64,000 bases of DNA, taken from Bacteroides mediterraneensis. Its GTDB lineage: Bacteria; Bacteroidota; Bacteroidia; Bacteroidales; Bacteroidaceae. The notes beneath the pieces were generated by a model that saw only the letters and a list, made by a program, of their open reading frames with translations, was not told the origin of the DNA and searched no databases. Numbering within the stretch: the first letter of the stretch is position 1; the number at the start of each line of letters is the position of its first letter. Shown piece after piece: positions 59,035-64,000 of this stretch. The stretch covers positions 3,966,359 to 4,030,358 of the forward strand of contig NZ_LT635783.1 in NCBI RefSeq assembly GCF_900128455.1, read 5' to 3'. A program made the position numbers and the translations under genes.

Positions 59035-61320
59035 TTAGTTTCCGAACCGAGAGGTATCTACTTCCTTTACTTCTTTCTTCTTGTATCCGCCAAAACGATA
59101 GCTGAACGAAAGGGTAACACTCTGCAGGTAGCTTTTGGTATTCATGTCGAGATACTGTGCCCCGTTCCGGACCCTGGTTTTGGGATTCATCGTGTTAAAA
59201 ATGTCGCGGCCTTTCAGTTGGAGCATGGCTCTGTCCTTGGCAAACGTATAGCGCAGGGCTGCATCCACGAAGGCTACCGGTTGGATGTAGTAACTTCCCT
59301 GTATGGATTTAGTCTGCCCGAAAGCGGTGACTTCCATTTTCAGGTTGGGTTGGCGGCAGAGCTGGAAGGTATGTGTCCAGTGCCCTACTCCCACCCATTG
59401 CTGTTGGTTGAAAGGCGCATCATAGTATGCGCTGGCCTTGTCGTGCTTTAAGCTTGCCTGCAGGGTGAGGCGGCTGTCCCACCAGTTGCCCACCTTGAAA
59501 GGAAGGATGGCAGTAAAAGCGAGCTCCTGACTGTAATCCCAGTTTTGCCAGTTGTAGATGGCTTTCAGACGGTCGGAATCCAGGTAGACGGTCTGCATGA
59601 AATAGTCGGGTGTATAGCTGTAGCTTACCTGAAAGATGTACTTGCTTTTCAGAATGTAGGTCAGGTCGGCATCATATTCAGTGTAAGGGCGGAGGAAGGG
59701 ATTCCCTACACTCTCGTTGTAGCCGTTCAGATAGCTGGTGGCTCCGCTCAGTGTCCAGTAGTCGGGGTAGGTCTTGTCGGAACTGAAGGACAGCTGGAAA
59801 ATGTGGGAGGCAGACGGCATGTAATTCAACTGGAGAGTGGGGTAGACGGCCCATTTCCGGTAGTTCTGCATTTGGTAGTATTCCAGTGCGGCAGAAGCAC
59901 TCAGCGTCCATTGGGAGTTGAACGGTTTGTCGAATCCGGCGTAGACGTTGTAGGTATATTCACGGATGCGGTTGTACAGGTTCTGGTCCTGCATTTCCGG
60001 CAAGTCATAGTCTTGTATGTTCCGATTGTGCACGTAGGAAAAGGAAGTCCCGTAGTTCAGCGTCCAGTCGTGCGGCAGTGAATGGCTCTGGTCGGCATAG
60101 ATTTTCCAGCGGTCGATGTGCTGGTCGGAACGGCTTATGAAACGGGTTTCCACTTCTTCCGGGCTTCGGTCGAAGAAATTCTGGGTATCGGTTGAGGTGA
60201 AATTGGTAAAGTCGGCACCGGCCCGGAAACCGAATCCGGAGGTGTAGTTCAAGGCCGCATTGTGCATCTGATGGTGTGTGCGGGAATCATTGAATGATTC
60301 GGAGATGCTGCCGCTGGAATGGCTGTGATGCTGACTGTTAGGACTGAACTGGGTGGTGTACGACAATTCAAGGGAGTTGTCGGCATCGAACTTGTAGGTT
60401 CCTCCGGCCCGTAGGGTGTGCGTCAGGCTGCGTCCTTGATTATCGGTCACCTGATTCACATCATACACTTGCTCCTTCACCGTATGATGAGCGAGGAAGT
60501 CGATGTAACCACGGGTGTAGCTGCTTTGAAGGTTGTATATGAAATCCAAGTCGACTTTGGGAGAGGTATAGGCCAGTGTGATACCTCCGTTGCCGTCGGC
60601 TTCCTTCTGCTGTTTGTATTCACCGTGAATTTCTCCTTGCAGCCCTCCTTCCCCGAGCTTGTATCCTTTCAGCACGAGGTTGATGGCGGCCCCGCGTACG
60701 TGGTATTGTGGAGGAGCGCTGTACATCACTTCCGCTTTTTCCACGCGTGAAGCTGGCATCCCCTTTAAGAGCGTGATGAGTTGTTCGTATGTCATGGATG
60801 AGGGACGGCCGTTCAGCAGCAGACTGACGCCGCCTGCTCCGGCCAAGGTCAGTACGTCGTTCTGTTCAATCACACCCGGAAGTTGTTTGAGAGCTTCGTA
60901 GGCGTTGGTGACCAGCCGCTGGGAAATCAGCTGCGGCATGTCGTAGCTCAGACGGCTACCTTCCACAGTGACCAGCGGGCGTTCGCCTTCTACCACGACC
61001 TCCTGAAGGGCGTAGTCTTTCGGCTGCAACACAAACGTACCGGCATCTCTTCCGCTTCCCTCTTTTTCCAGAGTTTCATACAGCAGGTGCTGGAAGAGCA
61101 GGCGGTAGCGTGTCGGCTGGTGATTCAGCAGAAAGGTACCGTCGGTATTCGTGATGGTGGCTTCTACAAATACGGAATCGAGTGTCTGGAGTACGACCGT
61201 AGCCCCGTCAATGGGCTGATTGGACGGGTCGGTGACTTTTCCTGTAATAGTTTGTGCGGTAGCTGTGCCGAGCATCGTACCGAGCAGTAACAAGATGCTC
61301 ACTAAAAAATACTTTTTCAT
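59035..61320 (-). CDS. Large outer membrane receptor with CarboxypepD_reg domain
   Basis: A 761-residue exported protein (MKKYFLVSILLLLGTMLGTA signal). A carboxypeptidase-regulatory-like domain (ITGKVTDPSNQPIDGATVVL) is followed by a plug-like region with ALKQLPGVIEQNDVLTLAGA and SLLLNGRPSSMTYEQLITLL, and then a barrel (about residues 230-745) ending QSVTLSFSYRFGG with a charged tail. It resembles TonB-receptor-type proteins of the outer membrane beta-barrel group. The start at 61320 is preferred over 61356 because the promoter box is at 61359-61366. It is divergent from a two-component system. Confidence 0.8.
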   Translation of the reverse strand: MKKYFLVSILLLLGTMLGTATAQTITGKVTDPSNQPIDGATVVLQTLDSVFVEATITNTDGTFLLNHQPTRYRLLFQHLLYETLEKEGSGRDAGTFVLQPKDYALQEVVVEGERPLVTVEGSRLSYDMPQLISQRLVTNAYEALKQLPGVIEQNDVLTLAGAGGVSLLLNGRPSSMTYEQLITLLKGMPASRVEKAEVMYSAPPQYHVRGAAINLVLKGYKLGEGGLQGEIHGEYKQQKEADGNGGITLAYTSPKVDLDFIYNLQSSYTRGYIDFLAHHTVKEQVYDVNQVTDNQGRSLTHTLRAGGTYKFDADNSLELSYTTQFSPNSQHHSHSSGSISESFNDSRTHHQMHNAALNYTSGFGFRAGADFTNFTSTDTQNFFDRSPEEVETRFISRSDQHIDRWKIYADQSHSLPHDWTLNYGTSFSYVHNRNIQDYDLPEMQDQNLYNRIREYTYNVYAGFDKPFNSQWTLSASAALEYYQMQNYRKWAVYPTLQLNYMPSASHIFQLSFSSDKTYPDYWTLSGATSYLNGYNESVGNPFLRPYTEYDADLTYILKSKYIFQVSYSYTPDYFMQTVYLDSDRLKAIYNWQNWDYSQELAFTAILPFKVGNWWDSRLTLQASLKHDKASAYYDAPFNQQQWVGVGHWTHTFQLCRQPNLKMEVTAFGQTKSIQGSYYIQPVAFVDAALRYTFAKDRAMLQLKGRDIFNTMNPKTRVRNGAQYLDMNTKSYLQSVTLSFSYRFGGYKKKEVKEVDTSRFGN

Positions 61321-61358
61321 ATCGTTCGTGTCTTTATCTTTCATTATCTTTGACACTG

Positions 61359-61366
61359 CAAAACTA
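61359..61366 (-). promoter_or_regulatory. Promoter -7 box for the large receptor gene
   Basis: TAGTTTTG on the minus strand, matching TAnnTTTG. The transcript would start near 61354. The 11-bp direct repeats at 61389-61430 lie about 35-75 bases upstream of that point. Confidence 0.6.
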
Positions 61367-61388
61367 AAAAGGCCGTTTCGCTTTTTGG

Positions 61389-61430
61389 GTTAAGGCAAGG
61401 TTAACGCTACGTTAACGGCTTTCGTTTACG
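61389..61430. promoter_or_regulatory. Direct-repeat operator candidate (GTTAA repeats)
   Basis: GTTAAGG (61389), GTTAACG (61400) and GTTAACG (61411) are spaced exactly 11 bases apart. A weaker GTTTACG lies at 61424. Eleven-base direct repeats are the usual site type for OmpR/PhoB-family regulators, and the neighbouring operon encodes one. The cluster sits in the 126-base gap between the receptor gene and the kinase-regulator operon. Confidence 0.6.
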
Positions 61431-61446
61431 TGAAGAATATACGGTT

Positions 61447-62847
61447 ATGAAGATGAAACACATTCGCTGGATTGCGGTAGTGGGACTGATTGCGATTGTC
61501 GAACTGCAGTATGTCTGGCTGGTCAATACTTACAAGCTGACACGGGAGAATGTCATGCGGCAAAGTCATGAGCTTTTCAAGGATGCGGCGCTTCAGGAAA
61601 CTTTCTGTCGGATGAGCCTCTGGAAGCAATTTCATGGGAAGAAGGATTCCACGTACACTTTTCAATTTAAACTGGAGGAGGAGGTGGAGGACAGCGATAC
61701 GCTGCAGTCTTCCACTCCGGAAACGCGCCAGTTCATCGAATCGGCGGTCTTTATCGCCCTGCAGGAAGGGGTGCTGAATACGTTCAAGATGGATGTGTCC
61801 TTGCATCGTTTGGATTCTATTTATACCCACTTGCTGGACTCGGTCGGTATCTCGGCCAAGGTGTCGACTTGTATGACGGATTCGTTGGGGAATGTGTTGC
61901 GAGCATCCTCTCCGCAGGCAAAACTGGAGGGACAGCAATACTTGAAAACGCAACCGGTGGCTCTCGACATGGCACATACTCGTTATCTGCAAGGGGTGAT
62001 TCTGAATCCTTATTGGGTGATTTTCCAGCGTATGACGCTGCTGCTGATTGCCACGGTGCTGATTATGGCGTTGGTCATTGTCTGTATTGTGTATCAGATA
62101 CGGGTTATTATCCGTCAGGACAAGATAGCCAAGGTGAGAGAGGATTTTTCGTATGCCATGATTCACGACATGAAGACACCGCTGAGCTCCATCCTGATGG
62201 GAACGGAGATTCTGGAAAGTGGGCGTTTAGACGGACAGCCGGAAAAGAAGGAACGGTATTTCCGGATTGTGAAGGAGGAAGGAGAGCATCTGCTGGCACT
62301 GACCAACAAGGTGCTGACGCTTTCCAAACTGGAGAATCATGCACTGAAATTAGAGCAGACGGATTGTCTGCTACGGCCGATTTTGGAGGACTTGGCGGAG
62401 AAGTACAAGGCGAAGGCAACCAAGCCGGTGACGTTTGTCTGGCATTTGCAGGAAGAAACGGTCTGGGCGGACGAGGAATTTCTGAAAGAAGCGCTCAGTA
62501 ACCTGATAGACAATGCCTTGAAGTATTCGGGTGAGTCGGTGGAGATTACGTTCGTTTCGGCACGGAAAGCGGATGGAACTGTCTGTGTGACGGTGGCCGA
62601 CAATGGCTTCGGTATTCCTTTGAAAGACCAGCGGAAGATTTTTGAGAAATATGAACGGGCGGAAGCCAGTGCGCGCAGCCGTTCTGGAGGTGCTCCCGGC
62701 TTCGGACTGGGACTGAACTATGTGCTCCGGATTATGGAGGCACACGACGGGCGGGTGATACTGGAAAGCATGGAGGGCGAATACAGCCGGTTTACGTTGG
62801 TTTTCCCTCCAGAGAGTGCCATGGACGATAAAAAAGAGGAACAATAA
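61447..62847 (+). CDS. Membrane sensor histidine kinase
   Basis: A 466-residue kinase. Two membrane segments (about residues 6-26 and 196-220) bracket a periplasmic sensor of about 170 residues with no known fold seen. The HisKA region has SYAMIHDMKTPLSSILMG with H240 as the phosphorylated residue. The ATPase domain shows LSNLIDNALKYS (N box), VADNGFGIPLKDQRKIFEKY and GFGLGLNYVLRIM. It resembles the RprX type of Bacteroides sensors in layout, but I do not name it. It is followed by its response regulator one base downstream. Confidence 0.92.
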   Translation: MKMKHIRWIAVVGLIAIVELQYVWLVNTYKLTRENVMRQSHELFKDAALQETFCRMSLWKQFHGKKDSTYTFQFKLEEEVEDSDTLQSSTPETRQFIESAVFIALQEGVLNTFKMDVSLHRLDSIYTHLLDSVGISAKVSTCMTDSLGNVLRASSPQAKLEGQQYLKTQPVALDMAHTRYLQGVILNPYWVIFQRMTLLLIATVLIMALVIVCIVYQIRVIIRQDKIAKVREDFSYAMIHDMKTPLSSILMGTEILESGRLDGQPEKKERYFRIVKEEGEHLLALTNKVLTLSKLENHALKLEQTDCLLRPILEDLAEKYKAKATKPVTFVWHLQEETVWADEEFLKEALSNLIDNALKYSGESVEITFVSARKADGTVCVTVADNGFGIPLKDQRKIFEKYERAEASARSRSGGAPGFGLGLNYVLRIMEAHDGRVILESMEGEYSRFTLVFPPESAMDDKKEEQ

Positions 62848-62848
62848 T

Positions 62849-63565
62849 ATGGAAGGACAGATAATCAAACTGCTGTTGGTGGAAGACGATGCGAACCTGT
62901 GTTATATCATTCAGGGGGGCCTGGAGGATATGATTGGCGGGTATAAAGTGCTGACGGCAGCCAATGGCGAGGAAGGACTGGCGGTGTGGAAGGCGGAACA
63001 GCCGGATGTCATCGTGGCCGACATCGAGATGCCGGTGATGGACGGGTATGAGATGGTGAAACGTATCCGGGAAGAGGATGAGCATATTCCCATCTTGTTT
63101 ACTTCCGGCCGTGTATCTCCGAAAGATGTGGTGAAAGGTTATGAACTGGGTGTGAATAACTATGTCAAGAAGCCTTTTCTGGCCGAGGAACTGCATGCGC
63201 ATGTCACGGCCTTGTTGAAACTGACCCGGGGCCTGCAGGTGCAGAAGGAAGTGCCGGAGGTATCCATCGGGCGACTGTTCTCGTTTGATACTACACGTGG
63301 AGTCTTGAAGCAGAAAAGCGGAGAAGAACGTATGCTGACGGTGCGGGAGGCCGATTTGCTCCGTATGTTGTGCGAGCACAAGGGGCAGGTAGTCCGGCGG
63401 GAGGTTATCTTGTCGCGTTTGTGGAATACGGAGGAGGATTATTTCGCCTCGCGCAGCCTGGATGTCTTCGTGTCGCGTCTGCGCAAATTGCTGGCAGACG
63501 ATGAGGCAGTGGAGTTGAAGACCGTGAAGGGCGTCGGTTTGATATTGGAAGAAAGAAAAGTTTAA
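62849..63565 (+). CDS. OmpR-family response regulator
   Basis: A 238-residue response regulator. The receiver domain has the acid pair in LLLVEDDA, the phosphorylation site D58 (VIVADIEMPVMDG), and K108 in YVKKPF. The C-terminal winged helix (about residues 140-235) contains LTVREADLLRMLCEHKGQVV and SRSLDVFVSRLRKLLADD. I use the ATG at 62849; an upstream in-frame start lies inside the kinase gene. It probably binds the 11-bp repeats upstream of the operon. Confidence 0.93.
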   Translation: MEGQIIKLLLVEDDANLCYIIQGGLEDMIGGYKVLTAANGEEGLAVWKAEQPDVIVADIEMPVMDGYEMVKRIREEDEHIPILFTSGRVSPKDVVKGYELGVNNYVKKPFLAEELHAHVTALLKLTRGLQVQKEVPEVSIGRLFSFDTTRGVLKQKSGEERMLTVREADLLRMLCEHKGQVVRREVILSRLWNTEEDYFASRSLDVFVSRLRKLLADDEAVELKTVKGVGLILEERKV

Positions 63566-63583
63566 TTTAAATACAAAACGAAT

Positions 63584-64000
63584 ATGCAATATTTTAAAAG
63601 TGATTACATGGAAGGAGCGCATCCGTTGATTCTGGAGCGCTTGAGTCAGACAAATATGGAAAAAACTTCGGGTTACGGCACAGACGAGTATTGCGCATCG
63701 GCCCGTCGGAAAATTGCAGAGGCATGCGGCTGTCCGCAGGCGGAAGTGCATTTCATGGTGGGAGGTACGCAGACCAATGCTACGGTCATCACGGCAGTGT
63801 TGCGTCCGTATGAGGGTGTGATTGCGGCAGTAACCGGTCACATCAACCAGCATGAAGCTGGAGCGGTGGAAGCGGGAGGCCATAAGGTGCTGGCTTTGCC
63901 TCACCGCGAAGGGAAACTGGATGCAGCGGAGGTAGACCGTTATGTGACAGCCTTTTATCAAGACCCGAGCTGGGACCACATGGTGGCACCGGGGATGGTG
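63584..64000 (+). CDS. Threonine aldolase / beta-eliminating lyase, 5' part
   Basis: The first 139 codons of a PLP-dependent fold type I enzyme, cut by the window end. It reads MQYFKSDYMEGAHPLILERL, GYGTDEYCASARRKIAEACG, and HFMVGGTQTNATVITAVLRP, followed by the conserved HINQHEAGAVEAGGHKV. These match low-specificity L-threonine aldolases, which cleave threonine to glycine and acetaldehyde. The catalytic lysine is outside the window. It lies 18 bases after the response regulator and may share its transcript. Confidence 0.82.
   Translation, partial: MQYFKSDYMEGAHPLILERLSQTNMEKTSGYGTDEYCASARRKIAEACGCPQAEVHFMVGGTQTNATVITAVLRPYEGVIAAVTGHINQHEAGAVEAGGHKVLALPHREGKLDAAEVDRYVTAFYQDPSWDHMVAPGMV

Overview
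The window is a stretch of chromosome from a gut-type Bacteroidales bacterium, most likely Bacteroidaceae (Bacteroides/Phocaeicola-like). The grounds are the gene content (SusC/SusD pair, BtuG-type cobalamin lipoproteins, anaerobic sulfatase-maturase, OxyR next to thioredoxin) and many promoters with the Bacteroidetes -7 element TAnnTTTG in place of a classical -10 box.

Layout. (1) 1-10073: the spc and alpha parts of the ribosomal protein cluster, from the tail of rpmC through rpsQ, rplN, rplX, rplE, rpsN, rpsH, rplF, rplR, rpsE, rpmD, rplO, secY, map, infA, rpmJ, rpsM, rpsK, rpsD, rpoA and rplQ, closed by a strong terminator. (2) 10138-15944: an accessory scar between rplQ and sufE. An intact IS66-family element with an 8-bp target duplication sits inside an older, internally deleted IS66 relic. 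Broken gene fragments follow, then an IS1182-like element whose ends fold into hairpins. (3) 15971-21469: sufE with a glutaminyl-cyclase-like M28 lipoprotein, an unusual peptidase C26 + dipeptidase M19 fusion, and a ptb-buk acyl-phosphate operon. (4) 21512-27477: an orphan SusC-SusD-lipoprotein operon with no nearby enzyme, followed by a vestigial beta-barrel tail. (5) 28321-40514: DUF4491/Lrp, a Nudix hydrolase, a long TPR protein paired with a plugless barrel, ribD, prmC-recX-comF, pyrE, a SRPBCC protein, argH and two tRNAs (Gly-GCC, Leu-TAA). (6) 40940-42522: dnaJ/cbpA and hsp20, with a possible coupled upstream small ORF. (7) 43065-50480: a cobalamin-riboswitch-controlled operon with a BtuB-like receptor, a BtuG-like beta-propeller lipoprotein, a further surface lipoprotein and two more propeller paralogs. 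(8) 50485-52193: oxyR divergent from a small membrane protein and thioredoxin. (9) 52234-57178: priA, a PHP phosphoesterase, a low-molecular-weight phosphatase and an anSME maturase in one leftward series. (10) 57269-64000: a Gfo/Idh/MocA oxidoreductase, a small outer membrane barrel, a large CarboxypepD_reg/TonB-type barrel divergent from a histidine kinase-response regulator pair (three 11-bp-spaced GTTAA repeats lie between them), and the start of a threonine aldolase gene.

The most noteworthy points are the loop inversion and covarying stem between the two nested IS66 5' ends, the cobalamin operon with three propeller lipoproteins, the C26-M19 fusion, the direct-repeat operator candidate, a 90-bp palindromic repeat present twice, and promoter boxes that abut the start codons of prmC and priA. 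I see no CRISPR array and no recognisable phage-defence system.
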